In this document: in pieces, positions 1 through 13,779 of the stretch
Position numbering within the stretch: the first letter of the stretch is position 1
Layout: each line of letters starts with the position of its first letter
Notes under the pieces: model-generated
What the model was told of the DNA's origin: nothing
What the model saw: only the letters and a program-made list of their open reading frames with translations
Database searches by the model: none
Translations under genes and position numbers: made by a program
NCBI RefSeq assembly: GCF_018691265.1
Contig: NW_024881324.1
Coordinates: forward strand, 10,996,730-11,060,729
Length of the DNA: 64,000 bases
Direction: 5' to 3'
Origin: Tyto alba
Taxonomy: Eukaryota; Chordata; Aves; Strigiformes; Tytonidae

Positions 1-3000
1 TCTGTTTGCAAAACTATGAGTTCATTACATTTCCCTCCGTCATAGTTTTAAAAAAAGTGGCTTGAACTACTTCACAAGATATGACTGAAGAATGTAAGTG
101 ACTGAGAGGAATGTCACAGTGACTCAGCTGATGCCCATTCAGTCTAGTAGCTGTTGGGTTATGAAAGTCTTCCTTTGAGAAGACAACATGTTACTGCCAT
201 AGGGCTAAAGAACGCTGGATTTGCTTTTACTCATAGGATCTATTAAGGTTTAGTGCCTTTGTGTATTGAACCGTGCCTACGTAATACTAGCACTGAATTC
301 ACACTTTGTAGCATACCGTTTCTGCAAAGGTGTCTTATATGTGCTTGGCCATATGTGTGTTTAAGTCCCCGGGCATATAATTTCTTTCAGAAAGACCTTA
401 GAATGACATCACCAGTCTGCCCAAATCATGTTCGGTGGCCTTTTAACTGCTTTTGAATAATGTGTTGCGAGACTTTTTTTATGAGGTACAGTCACACTTT
501 ATCAGGACACATTTTATCTATAGACAGGATTGTCTCTTGGCCCTTCCAATTTGTTTCCATGGCAGTAGATATGCATTAGAAATTGGCAAATTTCACCAAA
601 GAACTCAGTAAAATTTGCAGTAAGGTTATGAAGAACTAATTCTTAATACATTCAGTCTTCTGTTTGGCTTGCTAAATTACAGTTGTAAGATATCAAGAAA
701 ATGTGAAATTCCTGCTCACAAGTTTGTTTGGGACATCATTGTTTATTGCCAGATTTGCAGTTTCATGTATATAAATAGCTCTGCAAAACAACTTCCCTCA
801 GTTTCCAGAGGCAGGAACAAATTTCTTAGGCAGAATGACCAATGCATCTGAAGACATATCTGAATATTTCCTTCACTGGCGTCATCCTTAGGTGCTCTGA
901 GGAAACCTTGTAGTGGCCTCTGGGGTTCAGCATAGGAAGCATAGCCAGTGTTGTTTGGGAATAGAGGACTGGTCCACTTAGGTTTGGTACCTGATATCAG
1001 CAACATATTAGCATATTATCATTTTAGCTATTCAGTGAGGAGACAGTCTGTAGGAATGAGTATTTGTAAATGTTGGTATTTTACGATGTCTTGGTGTCTC
1101 CCTGTTCTGTTCTTAGTGTGATGACGAATCCCACCACTGAACTTTCTCTGTCACTGGCTAAGCTTTTGTAACTGCATCACATTTCAGACTGTAGTATGAG
1201 GGATGTTAATTCATGGTGTCATTGTTGTTTAGAAGTATGCAGAAAGAAAATAGCTAAGAATGTAAAATATGTTATGATTATAACCTGTTTAGACACCAGC
1301 GCAGAAATATCCTCCAAACTAAACCTGCCAAAGCAAATAATTTCTTTATCCCAAAGGCCAAGAGTATAAGAAAAGTATGGTGAATAAGTCTGCTTACATG
1401 AAAAAATGAAGTTAACTCTTCATTCTTCTACTCAGAATCCATTTAGAAGGATGCAATCTCAAAATCCAGAACTTATAATTAAAGATAAGATGCATCTTTG
1501 TCTCCGGAATTGAGGAGAGTGTAGTATGAATCTGACTGCTCTCCCACAGAAACCATAGCTGCTCAGGGTAAAGACATTTTCACACAGACAGAGCCATGTA
1601 GTCTTTCTGGGTCTAAACCAACAGTTCATTCTGTTGGAAATGAATAAATGAACAGACCAACAGAAGGGTCTGGCACTGAGAACTGTTGAGGTGCTACTGC
1701 ATTTATCAGTGACTTCAGTTTCCCTTTTTAAACCTGTAGTTCATGTATAACAAATTACAACATTCCAGTGAGTGTCATAAACCACATTTTCTCCATTTTC
1801 TCTATTTAAGGAACAGGCAAAAATAATTTTCTTCAGGGATAACAGAAAGTTGGCAGTAACTGAATTAGGGTGTAGTGGTGTATATATAGTGATAGACTAC
1901 ACATCAGGACCCCTTAAGGAGCTTTTCTCCCTTCATACCATTGTTCTGAGCTTTTTAAAAATAACTATATTTAAATATAGACTAAAAATTAGGTGTCATC
2001 AGTGCATGAGTTGTACTATGACCCATCCCTGTCCCATGAAGTATATCTGACATGACAAAAATCAGGTAACAGTGATTACACTTGCATGGTGGACACCAGT
2101 CTGCCCTATGATGAGAAGGGGTTTTGAGATGTGCACAAGAGGATGTCCTGTCCCTTGGCCTGTAGTCTGCATACATCTCATGGACATTCTTGCTGACAGT
2201 AAACCACAGCCAAATGAATCACTCTGCCAGACAAGAACAAAAATGAGTTTGTTGGTGTTTTCATCTTAAGTCTTGTAGGAGAAAAGCCCTGGGACCTTAT
2301 TGGAAATAAATAGAAAGGAAGGAATGAGGTAAGGAGAAGCAGCAGGACAGATGGTAAGGGCTAATGCAGTTTTCAGCCTTCTCAGGGATTTTGAGTGCTG
2401 CTGGAGTGCCAGGTCAGGAAATCTGTGCTTTCTGACCTCCAGTTAGGACTTCCCACTGTTACTCTGACCATATACACACAGGACATCTGCAAAGCTAGTA
2501 GCATTTGTCACTCTCATTTTCTTCTGGACACAGGCTCCAGAAATGTATGTTTTCTCATGATGCCTCTCAACGGTCCTTTCTGTGAGATGTGCCACTGTGT
2601 TCTCCCCCAGGCTTTACACTTCTGCTCTGATTTTCTTTCTGTCCCCCAGTGTCCCTCATCCCCAATTCCAGACAGATTGCCACCCCCACCATCTCTATTC
2701 TTTACTTGGAGCTCATCTGTTGCTCAAAGCAGTTACTTGAGTTATCTCCATCATTTCACCCTTTATCAGGTCCCTGCCACTGGATTTTCCCACCAAGAAT
2801 CCTGCTCCCCACACGCTTCCATTTTCATTGCCCCTTAGATGCCCTTTCCTCTCTTTCGTTAGATTTTTCTACCTTCATTACATTCCACAACAGCTTCCCC
2901 TGTCCCTCCCACAGTGTCTTTCTTTCAACAGATCTCAACAAGGAGGCAGCAAGCTTTTACCTGCTCCCTCCCACTGTTCTATGTAAGGTCAAAAATCTGA

Positions 3001-4993
3001 TGGGTTTCTTACTCGCATTAGCTAAATCTGTGTTACCCACTCTGGATAATTCCAGGATCAAATGCCTCTTATAAAAGAGATCAAGCCAACGCGCAGACAA
3101 AATTATAGTGTTTTAACTCTAAATGTAGTATTTCATGTTTAGATGATCATTTTTACTGCTCAGGTAGGGTACTGTAGAAGTGAACTCAACCCAGTTAATG
3201 ACCATAAATAATAATGATGGCATTATTCTTTTGTCTTGTCCTTTGCACACACTAATCTGCTCTGACAGCCAGCTTTGCTCTTTTATTAACTCTCCGTCAG
3301 CTGTAATCAGTGATGGTGAAGTCAGGCAGCAAAATTTACATGTGCCAAGTCTCACCATTTTTTTTTTTTTTTAATTTTCTGAACAATTTCAATCTTCAAT
3401 TTTGTTCATCTTTGGGATGGCCATCAGGAGAAAGAGGGCACAAATGTGCTTTTTGACATGTTCACTTACCACAGGGAATAGCATTCATAACATCACAGGA
3501 CAGTGCCATCTTTGGTTACTCTTCCCCTCCTTCCTGTATTCTGCCTATTTTCAAGAATAAGTACGTAATAGGAATTGAAAGCATAAGACATATTCTTGAT
3601 TAAATCTTTTGATTGTTTTTATTTTTTAAAAGTTGGAATCCAGTCTTTGTTTAGGGAGGGGAGGAAGAGCTTAGTGGATCATTTTCTAGCTCTTGTGACA
3701 GTGCTTCAGCCCATTTAAATGTATGATTTATGCCTGTTACTAATAGATTACCCGGAAGTTGATGATTAAAGTGGAAGTTTCTTTGGAGAAGGGTGATATA
3801 ACTGAGGTCGAGACCTCCTAGTGACCTTGAATGTAACTATTACCCTTCTAGGTTAGTTGCAATTGGAGATCAAAGTGTTGGTACAGGAAACATATTTGGT
3901 CCCAAGGTTGTCAGTTGGGGGCTGTTTGACAACAAGGTAGATAGGGTGGTTGGAAGGGAAATAACTGTTTCCTTGCAGTTTCTCTCTTTCTTACAGATGA
4001 AGACAGGATAAAACACTCAAACTGCATTTCAGGGTGTGATAGTTAAATTATTTTTCATAAGGAATTCTGCATCTCGCCTGAGTGAAACATCACTTCATAA
4101 ACAATTGGGAAATGATTCAGGCTGGTGGGTGCAACTGGCTTCTTGAATATGGCACCAAACTTCTTTTTCTGGCTTGTTTACAAAGCTGAGAAACTCTGCT
4201 TTATCTCCCGGAGTCCTATTTTAGTTTGTATGTGGATATGTTGCAGGGAGGGAGAAGGGGTGCAGGATCGTTATGGATCACAGAGCATTTTATAGTTTGT
4301 CTTAAAGGGGTGTACATGTTGGTCATGTGTCAGTACACCAGTGTTTTGCTTGGGTGCAAAGGTGGAAAAAAAAAAACCAGCTTGCTTCTGACCAGCCATT
4401 CATACTGAGCGACGGGTGTCTTCTAGGTGTTTTTCACCTAGACTTTCATAAGCCTTGAGGTAAGAATGATAAACACTCCTGGTTACTGAGTGTGCCTCAT
4501 TTGCAGCTTGTGCTCATGTTTTTTAATGAAGAGACCTTCCATCTGAGTGCCTCTCACCTAAGCCAGTGAAAATCATAAGGAACATCACTCACATTAATAG
4601 AACAACTGCTTTGCACTTCTTGTGAGCGGGCAGAGAAACTGAGCTGCTGTTTCTTACTGTGGAAACGCAGCTGTACTTCCAATGTTTTCAGGCAAGTTTC
4701 ACACCATCTTTCCTAGCCTTGCTTTTCATACGGCCTCCCTTTTTCCTGCTGATGCTGCTGTTTCCCTATCCTTAAGTGTGCTTGCATGGGGGCAAGGGGC
4801 TGCGAGTCAGGAGGAGCTTCTGTCAGCAGTGCACAACTGGGTTGGACTCTAGCTTGTCCTCTCTTATTTGTGCTGGCTCTGCAGAAGTGAAGAAAAAGCT
4901 GTAATGCCTGAGCCACAAAGCAGACCTATGCTGTAGCATTTTTTCTTTTTAATGGAATTACTTCCGAGAGAAAAACTACCCTTTTAATTTCAG
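1..4993. other. non-coding stretch, no gene recognised
   Basis: AT-rich DNA with stops in all frames and no frame that resembles a known protein. A pyrimidine-rich block at about 2570-2960 keeps two overlapping + frames open for about 140 codons, but their Ser/Pro/Leu/Phe-rich content is what C/T-rich DNA gives by chance. Short homopolymers occur near 3358 (T) and 4367 (A). I see no dispersed repeat here that I can name. Confidence 0.7.
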
Positions 4994-5033
4994 TGCAAAT
5001 GTGCTACCTGGGTTTTACGGAGATGCTTCTGAA
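4994..5033 (+). other. possible degenerate laminin-EGF-like exon fragment
   Basis: A pyrimidine-rich TTTTAATTTCAG sits just before 4994. In the frame starting at 4995 the next codons read ANVLPGFYGDASE, and the PGFYGDA string resembles the loop of laminin-type EGF domains. In the frame starting at 4994 the first codons read C-K-C, so a one-base slip would place cysteines where that domain has them. Downstream codons are Cys-rich but do not keep the usual spacing, and the frame closes about 70 codons further on at the latest. A GAA|GTGTGT at 5033 is a weak donor. It could be a decayed exon or a coincidence; coincidence is more likely. Confidence 0.12.
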
Positions 5034-7252
5034 GTGTGTTGCTGTGTGTTTGGATGTTGCAGAAGTGAACTGTTTGTACCTCTTTCTTGATAGGTGCAGG
5101 TCTCTGACTCGGAGACTTCAGCATTTCTGCCTGTGTGGAGCCCCAAGTACTTCTGTCTCCAGGCAGAGCCTAGGTCCTTTGGAGCCATTTGTTAGGTCAG
5201 GGCTTGAGTTTATGAAGAGCCTTAGCATCATCTTGGCTGAAGAGCATGCTATAAAAGTCCCATCCTAATAGTGAGAACATGGGTGGCATTTTCAGGACCA
5301 TGTTGAAAGATCTCCTTTATCATGACTCTTTTTCTTGGTGTGTTTTACTGAGCTGATCAAGCTGTAAGACAACTTTAAGTACGCAAGGCCTAAAGCTTCC
5401 TCTGCAAGAACGGGTGCATGCAGTAATGCTAGATTTTTCAGCGGGACTCTGTCATCTTCAAAGGGCCTCTGTTGAACTCTACTGCAAATATGCCGTGACA
5501 GTAGCTACTATGAAAACAGAATTGGAAACTTGTGATAATGGCTCAGGCAGCCCTGCCAGGGTGTCTTAATTGTGCATGGTTTTCCTGATTTTGACTGAAG
5601 TTACCATAAGGGAGACGCTGATGAGTGGAGAATGACTTTCTGAACAGCAAATACCTCTACAAGAGGTCATTAAAAAGGGTTTAAAAAAAGTCTGCAAGAT
5701 TAAAAAAGTCCTTCTGGTTTTTTTAGGTGTCTCTTAGAAGAGTTTCCCCATTTTCTAGTCACCTGAGTATCCTGAGTTTTTACTGAAAATTTCTGGAAAA
5801 CTTGCCTCTCTTTTCCTATGAGTTAATAAAATGCCTCATCAAGAGCCGAGGCAAGGTTTTCTTGATTCCTTTTTATTTAACAAGTTAATGATAAATAAAA
5901 TAAAATACACAAATGACTGACCACCCAGTTAAAAGAAAAATATGTTCAGCTTCATTTCAAGTGAACATGACAATTTGTGTTCAGATGTGCTGATGGAAGC
6001 AGTTTCTGCCTCTTCCGTTATTGCCAATAGTAGGCAAATTTTGCAATTTTTTTTTTTTTTTAATGTTGATAAAAGCTAGTGTTGACATCTTTAGGTCTGG
6101 TGCAACCTGCCTGTGCTCTGGATCATTTTTCAGGAGAATTTCTAAATCAGCACCGATGCTTACCTTCAAAACTGCCCTTCACCACCCCCCAGAGACCTCA
6201 CAGAAAGTGAGACTTGTGACCCTGTATAAAAAGGTAAACAAAAAGAAAAACAAATTAGTTCCAATAGTAAACCTATACTTCTTAATACAGTTCACTCTTG
6301 GGTAACATAACACTATACCAGTGTCATCTCTGACTTCTTTATTCTCAATTAGCAAGGCTGACCAATTTCCTTTACAATCTAGTATTTCCTTTAAGACTTT
6401 AAGACTGTGGCTAAAATAGTCAAACTGTGCTGTCCGCTGTGGGAGCAGCTGTATATTTCAGTACTGCTGTGACAGAGGTTAACAGCAATTAGTTGTAATT
6501 TTTTGTGTATTCATGGTTCCCATTTACAAAATGTTCTTGAAAACCAGTTGAATTCAAAGCTTATTTCCCTTTGTGCAAGGCTGGGAATTTGACCTAGCTT
6601 CAGGAGTCAAGACACAAAATAAAATGAAATATCAGACATGCAAATAAAATCATACACCCTGCAGAGCTGTGTCTGTAGTCCTGTGTGATGACTTTATTTC
6701 AGTCCAGATAGCTACTGCATGATAATATTGCAGAGAGGAGCAGAAAAAGCTGTAAACAAGAGACCAGATGCATCTCTGTTAGGTAGTTTGATGCTACCGT
6801 AGCTCACCACTCTTATTTTGTACACACGCTAAGATTTGGAGAACCCTGTGGACCACTTTCTACTTGGCATTTCTTAGCTGCAAAATGTAACGTGAACTTA
6901 GGGTGAAAGGTTTTCTCCCCATCCCTTTGCCTGTATCCAAGAGCATTTCAAAGAAGCCCAGGGATTAGCTGACCTCCTCCCTTTATGTGTTATGGCTGGG
7001 CATGACAGGGCTAGTAGTGGGGGAGGAGGGTGTAATTCCAGGGTGTCCTACTCCAGCAGGCAAGTTTGTGGAGGAAAAGTCACTGTCTTGCTTATCTCCT
7101 CTCTCAGCACTAAGGGTATGGCAGGATTTGCAGTTACACCTGATGGTATCTGAGGAAAGGTGGAGGAATTTGCTCCTTTGCCAGAGCATGTTTTGCACTT
7201 CATTGCACTGTTATAAATCACTCTACTCAGCTGTAACTCATGAATGAGTATT
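5034..7252. other. non-coding stretch, no gene recognised
   Basis: Ordinary AT-rich sequence. It holds a T16-type run near 6046-6061 and several AATAAA-like hexamers, as expected by chance in DNA of this composition. No open frame above about 95 codons and no recognisable repeat. Confidence 0.7.
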
Positions 7253-7296
7253 GGGGGGGGGGGAAGTAGAAAGGGGAGGGTGTGGAGGTTGAGTAG
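7253..7296 (+). repeat. G11 run with following G-rich segment
   Basis: Eleven consecutive G (7253-7263) are followed by purine-rich DNA with further runs of three or four G (AGGGGAGGG, then TAGGG). The + strand could fold into a G-quadruplex. The run is also a likely indel hotspot and assembly error site. Confidence 0.75.
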
Positions 7297-9289
7297 GGTT
7301 AACAAAATTTGAAACAGATTTATTGAAATCCCTTCAAGAGTAAATAAAAAAAGACAGCCCAGCTGCTGCTGTTCTGCAACACAGCAAACTATGAGCTAGA
7401 AATCCTAGTAATTAGTTTCATTTGTAGGTGAAAAAAGGTCTTTGAGAATGTCTGGTATTAATTATCATTAAGGGTTAGTCATCATTTCCATTTGAAAAAC
7501 CTATATTTTTTGTTTTTAGCTTTATGTGTTGTCAGCTTACATGCAATTAAAGAACCCTCAAAGCAACTGAATCGCATGTGTCACTGGTACAACTCTACTG
7601 GCTCCAAGACAGCAGCCTCCCCTTGTCCCAGACCCCCGTGTCCTTGGCTCTATAGGACTTAACTTCAGTGACAGCCTATCAGTTTGCAATAATAAGAGAG
7701 ATCAGCTCTCCCTCCAAGCTGTGCATTTTGCTCACACCCTACAGACGGTCTGGCTGCAGTGGCAGGACTACTTCAGATGGCTCAGAAAGAGCCTGTAAAT
7801 CTTAGGTGAGGTATGTGGGTGGAGATTTTCAAAAGCAGAGAGAAATGCTAGGTATCTGCATAGTTTCAGTGGTAAAACTTATACTCCTTTGTGCTCTTTC
7901 ATACCTCCTTTAAAATGATTAAAATTAGCATTCTCACACAAATGGACTCACTCTGTTTTAATTTAAAATCAAACTCCAGGTCTGCTCTTCAGCTTTGCGT
8001 ACGGTAGGATGGGTTTCTGATTGTTTTTATTTTAAATACTCTCTTACATTCTGAATTACAGATGCTACATGTCACAGCACTGTATATCTGCTACAAATGG
8101 TCTTTATCTTGCATGCAAATTTTTAAGTTCTATTGATTTGTACTGTGTTCGAAGGGGGAGGCTGATTTTATGCCCAGTAATTGCTTTATGGCAAGCAATA
8201 GGGACTGGAAGAGGATGGATTTGAGCTGGTTTAGTAAATATGTGGGTGGAATCCTACTTCTGTTGAAGTTTTGCCACCAACTGAAACATAGCCAGCCTCT
8301 CCCTTCTTTTGAGTAAATTACTAAGATCTTGGTAATTTGATCTCCTTATCTTTAAATGGGGCAACTATTAATAATCTGCTGGCAGATCTTCCTAGCCTGG
8401 TATAGTATGAGAGGAAGTATTATCTGACGTATGGGATGCAATGCTTGGCTCCTGCGCTGTTCAGTGGAGCTTGTCAACAGAAAATATTTTGGTTGGCTGT
8501 TTCTAAGACCTGAAGTAATACTATATCACTTTGGCTCATTACAGCATTAAGGTTTCTTTATCGACTCAGGAGGAAATAAATAGGACAGCTTTGTCAGTAA
8601 CGTGAAGAAGCAATGTTTCCAAAGGAACTCTACCCTGTCAGGATTCCCTGACTATGGTGCATTTATGTACTTCTTGGTGTGCAAACAACAGCAGCTACGA
8701 AGATGGGTGGGCGTAAAAGGAAAAATTGTTTTGAAATATTTGCCCACTGATATTAATAATGGCAAAACTAAAAATAGTCCCATCATAGTGCTCTCTTATA
8801 TTATCTGGTCATAGTAAATATTCTTTCATGTTTTTTTTTTAAAAAATATATATATATGTGTAGGTCATTGGTGGTTTGTGTGCCTATCCCGCTGACATGA
8901 ACATGTTATCTTGCAGACAGAAACCTCCCATACATTGTAAGATTTCTTTTCTGAAGGAAAAGCAACAACAAAAGGAAACCAATAATAAAGCAAGTTATAC
9001 TATAAAAGCTATTCGAGACTAATAACTTAAACTCTGATTTACTTGCTAGAATAGATTATTTTGGATTATTCCTATATTCAATGATCTTCACTTGTACATT
9101 ACTTTTCTCTTTTTCTCGAATTGTGTGATTTTTAGCTATTTATGTACTAAAATGTGGATCAACTGAATATTCTAAAGTGGAATCAACATAATACTGTTCT
9201 GCAACATCATCTACAGTTTTATCAAGATAAAAATCCTAATGTAAAAAAAAAAAATCTGTTGGCTGGTATTAGTATTAAATCACCCCCTG
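7297..9289. other. non-coding stretch, no gene recognised
   Basis: AT-rich DNA. A T10/A6 junction followed by a short (TA)n repeat lies at about 8831-8858, and A12 near 9243-9254. Nothing coding is seen. Confidence 0.7.
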
Positions 9290-9620
9290 GGAAAAGCCCT
9301 CAGCGCTAATTAATGAATCATGAAACTCAGTTTTAAAGATAATCTTTGACACCTATATCTATTCATAAGGAGAGCATTTTCATCAGCAGATTCCATCAGA
9401 AATTACTAATTAAACTTCCTCTTCCTGCTCGGTGTTTAGAGACAACATGGGGGGAAAAATGACTGCTAAAGCTAGGATTTTATTCAGATTTTTCAGTGCA
9501 GTCCAATTTGCATAAATTCTAATAAAACATTATTAAAATCTATTAACACTTGTCTATGGCAATTAAGTTGAATTTGCTATTTTGAATGATTGCAGTTCAT
9601 GCAAACTGAGATAAGGAAGC
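9290..9620. promoter_or_regulatory. candidate conserved non-coding element (homeodomain/POU-type motifs)
   Basis: The block is AT-rich without being simple repeat. It carries many homeodomain-type cores: GCTAATTAATGAATCATGA near 9304, ACTAATTAAAC near 9403, and TATTAAAATCTATTAACAC near 9532. A POU octamer ATTTGCAT lies at 9506-9513. Clustered ATTA/TAAT cores with an octamer are typical of deeply conserved vertebrate enhancers near developmental genes. The call rests on texture alone; AT-rich DNA yields such motifs by chance, and no conservation data were available. Confidence 0.3.
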
Positions 9621-12600
9621 ATGGAGGGCTAGCAAAGAATGCAGTGTAATCCTGGGAAGGACATGTGAAAGAAATGTTATTCATAATGCACAAACTTTAG
9701 GAAGGAAAAAAAATCATCTGCTTTCTAAAAGACAGTGGAAAATTCTTGGCTCTACAGAGTTGAGATTCAATCATGGCTGCCTGTAGATGTTTATTTTACT
9801 ATATATATATGATATACAAGACTGGTTGAACATCATGATATTTTATTATAAAACCTGGAGGGCACTGTCCTCTAGAGAGAATTGAAGATTTTAACTAATA
9901 TTGATTATTTTGTACAGACTGTAAAGATCATAAGTTAAAATAGGAAAAAAGAAAACTAAGGAAAGATTTAAAATTTTTTTATAGATTCTTGAAGGTGTCA
10001 GGGGAACTGGTGAAAATTCAGATAACATTAATTCATAGAACTCCTTTAATTGCTACGGTGTATATTGGATTTATTTGTTTACCCAAACTGTGGCGGAAAC
10101 GTTCTCAACACAAACCCATAGAAAGAGCAGGCATTGGTATGTGGTTTGCCATTCTGGCTTGAAAAACCCATTTCACCTGCATTTCTACAGTGCAGCTCTT
10201 CATGCTCAGCTGTGGGTGGATTAGGGTATCCCAAAGCACTTGGATGAGTGCCCTTTGCAGGGTGACTTCCCATCACCTTCTTTTTGACTGCTGCTACTCT
10301 CTGGGGAGCGGGATGAGAGCAACCGTGGCTGCTGGTGTCCCCACTCAGCCCGGCCCCAAGGGCTGCCCCTGGCTCCGCGTTTGCACTGGGTGCCAGGGTG
10401 GGATCTTTGCTCTGGGAAAACAGGGTGGATGCTCGTGGCCGCAGTCAAACACCCTTCTCGTGCTTTTACTGCTAGGTTTGTCGCTGGCATCGCAAACTCA
10501 GAGCTGCAGCTGCTCGGCAAACTGACCCTGCATTTTTGCAGGCTGCTGCTTCTAGGTAAAGGACCCTATACTCAGGTTAAAGAGAGTGAGTGTAACTACC
10601 AGGCCAATCGTGTTTAGATTTAACTAGGAGTCCTGCTTCTTTGAGAGTTTCCTGAGAAGCTTTGACCCTTTAGCTCCCAAGAACACAGTCTTCTCAGAGC
10701 TGTGGAGAAGTTGAAAGAATTAGTCATCCCAAGGGATAGACATGCACATAGCCTACTTATTCCAGTAATTCACATTTGTAATATGTATTGGACCAACTCA
10801 CTTGAATTCTGTTTATTGATCAATTTCTAGGGCTCTTAAAAGAGGATCTTAAAAAACTAAACTGCAACCAAGAGATGGCAGATCCTTTCTTCCATATCTG
10901 GAATCCCCTTGTCCAAATTACATAGTCTTTAGGGAGATGAGTCAGGACAGTGATAGTAGGAGTCATCCCTGTGTCAGTAATGAGTGAGAGCTGGAAACGT
11001 CATGTAATTTAGAAGGGAAGATTCTTAGCTCTCCCCTGTTGTTTGTTTTGGGTATCAGTATACCTGGAGGTATCAGGACTTGCTTTGGTCTCTGTTTCCC
11101 ATGTTCTAGGAGGAGGAAAAAAACCCTCCAAAACAACAATAAAGGCTGTGACAGTTACACACTTACTTTGCAATGACCTACCAGGATTACATCACTCCGG
11201 AAGTCATCTATTTGGCAATCCCTTGAGGAAATTGTCTGTCTCCCATCTCAAATTGTCTGTTAAAACCACATAAAGGCTGGATTTAGTTACCAGAGATAAC
11301 CTTGGCAATGACTTCCTACCAGTGCTTCAAAGGAACCAGAAACTATGAAGCAGTAGAGAGAGACTGCTAGGGTGGGAGATGGCGTTGGGCTACTAAACCA
11401 TCTTTCTTGAAGGATAGGATATCCCCATGCTTTATCTAGAACCAGATGCAAAGGTCTTGGCTTTGAATTTAGTGCTCTTTCTTGCCAGCATCTATTACAC
11501 TAATTCATGTGCACAGTGTGAAATACAATAAATGAGTTTTCTCATCACTAACCATGCTATTTTTCTTAAAGGCTAGGAATATTTAAGGCATCTTGCTTTT
11601 GTGGGTATATTTTCTTAAATGAGAAACTTTTTCCGTAGTGTGGCCTAGGTGGCCAAACAAGTATCTGGGTGGACGGGCTGATGTTGTTTATATAATTTTC
11701 AGAAAAACTATTTCTAGGGCACTTTTTTAGAAGTTTCTCTAATTAATCATTAACATTTTCTTCTCTGTAGCCTGCTAAGTTGGAATTATGAAAACAATAC
11801 CAGCAACATTTTGGAGTGTTCTTCAAAGCATTTCTAGAATAGTTTTCCAATACTATGTGGCAAGAAATGAAATACACAATATTTTTTTTCTATTGTACAA
11901 TAGAATACACACAAGCATAATAGAATATAAATGTTTTATAGGCTTTTTTTTTTTTGTTTTAAATGACCTCCTAACACTTTGGGGTTGCACCTCTTGAAAG
12001 CAATGCTATCACTCCCAACTCTTGCTGGGACACTGTTTATCTCCCACCATCCAGCGTGGGGAATGTGGATGTTTTCTCTTTCTATTTCTGTGTTCTTTGC
12101 ATGACCTAAACTAGAGTTGGCAATAACTGAGGGCATGCAAAGAAAGCAGGAGTGGGTCCTCTGCTACTGCCCCAAAGGGAGCTGGAATATCATTATGTTC
12201 TCTGTTTCTCAAGCTTTGCTGTAGTCTGAAGAATTTTTATGAGGGGAGATATAATTTGGCAATGGGAATTCTCCTCTCCTTTGTCTGTAAAACAGTTACC
12301 ATGAGAAATATGCAGAATATTCTAAGATCTGGAGTGATCTGACTAGTAGTACAGCATTAACAGCCCTCTTGTACTCTATGAATGGTTTTCCTCTGTGCTC
12401 TTGGGAAGGAGTGTGCCCTTTACTGTTTAGGAACAAGGCAGTTGGTGGCACCAAAAACAGTCTGAGAACACTTGCTACCAGCACTCTTCTGCTACAGCTC
12501 AGGCACAGAAATAAAAACAAAGTCTCTGTGACGAGTATCTGATTTCTCTATACAAGTTAGGCCTTTTGCTAGCTATTAACAGAAAAACATACAGTTAATG

Positions 12601-13779
12601 GATTAAAAAAAGCTTAAATACCACTGTCTACACAAAGTGACCAGTGAAGACCTCCATTAAAACCTTTTTATTTCTTATTTCTAAAATTATTATTGGGTTT
12701 TCTCTTTACTTTTCCTCATTTGGCTATTTCTTGCCATCTGTGATAATCATGGCTGAAGACTGCAGGACTATTTTAGATTGGCAGTACCTTTAAAAGTGCT
12801 GAGCAACCTTTTTTTTTTTTTTTTAATGTCTCTTGTGCCTTTCTCTACAGCTTGCATGCAGCTCTCTAAATATGTTTTCATGTCTGTCTTTTTTGCTCAC
12901 CCGCCCAGTTTTTCTCTGACAACTAGCTGCCTTTGCAAAATGCTTCTAGGTTTGCTTCATACCACATAAAGTCTACGCAAATGAATGTTTTCTCCAATGT
13001 ATTTATGTAGATTATTAAGAAGAAAACAAACCTAGGACAAGAACAAAATTAATCATTGGCTTATTAGTTTGACATTGTTGCTTGCATACAGAAGCACTTT
13101 ATATCAAACATGTTTTTTTATAAGTAAATAAATAAATGACAAGCAGGAGTACCAAGCTTAGCCCAGAGTGAGTATTGACAGTGGTTACTGCTGACAGCTT
13201 TTTACTGTTTCCAAACAACATGTTTCATTCCCTTAATTCCATTGTCATAGGGAATAGGACAATACCAAGCTATTTAGCAGAGACGTGTGCAATAAGGAGT
13301 ATTCGTGGCTTTACTTTTGCCCTGACTTGAAGAGGATTTGACGAAATTGTGCTGGGAGACTTCAGCCTGGCACCCCCGAGTTAGAGGCCGTATCCACAGC
13401 AGAAATTGGAGACCCAGGATTTCCCTGTAACAAGACTGTACTGTGCTATTTTGGGAGAGTACTCGTTCTCAGCCCTCCAATTTGATTTAATTCAAAACCA
13501 CCAAGCGAGCGTGGAGGAGAAAATCCAGTAGTCCCAGTAGTTGCAAGGATGCATCTCTTGTTTTTGTCTGGAGCTTCCATTAATGTTAAGCTGGAAATTT
13601 TCACCAGAAGGGGAATATGCCATTTTATCTCACCCACAGATAACGCAGCCATGGCAGCCATCCCCTGACAGTAATAGAAGTCACGTGTCGGTATAACTGC
13701 TTTGGCTCTGCTTGGACACAGAGGAATAGGGCAGTAAAATAGAATCTATAAAATTAATTTGCCCTCGCTGTTCACCCAT
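9621..13779. other. non-coding stretch, no gene recognised
   Basis: Contains a moderately GC-richer patch at about 10190-10540 in which three frames stay open for 78-111 codons, without any recognisable domain. T-runs occur near 11881, 11946 and 12810. No splice-bounded exon or named repeat is evident. Confidence 0.65.

Noticed and set aside
2395..3074. Two overlapping + frames of 147 and 141 codons
   Set aside because: Pyrimidine-rich DNA lacks stops by composition. The products are Ser/Pro/Leu/Phe-rich with no domain.
13337..13380. Codons reading EIVLGDFSLAP, like the GDF box of LINE endonucleases
   Set aside because: The short match is isolated, with an adjacent stop and no flanking endonuclease motifs.
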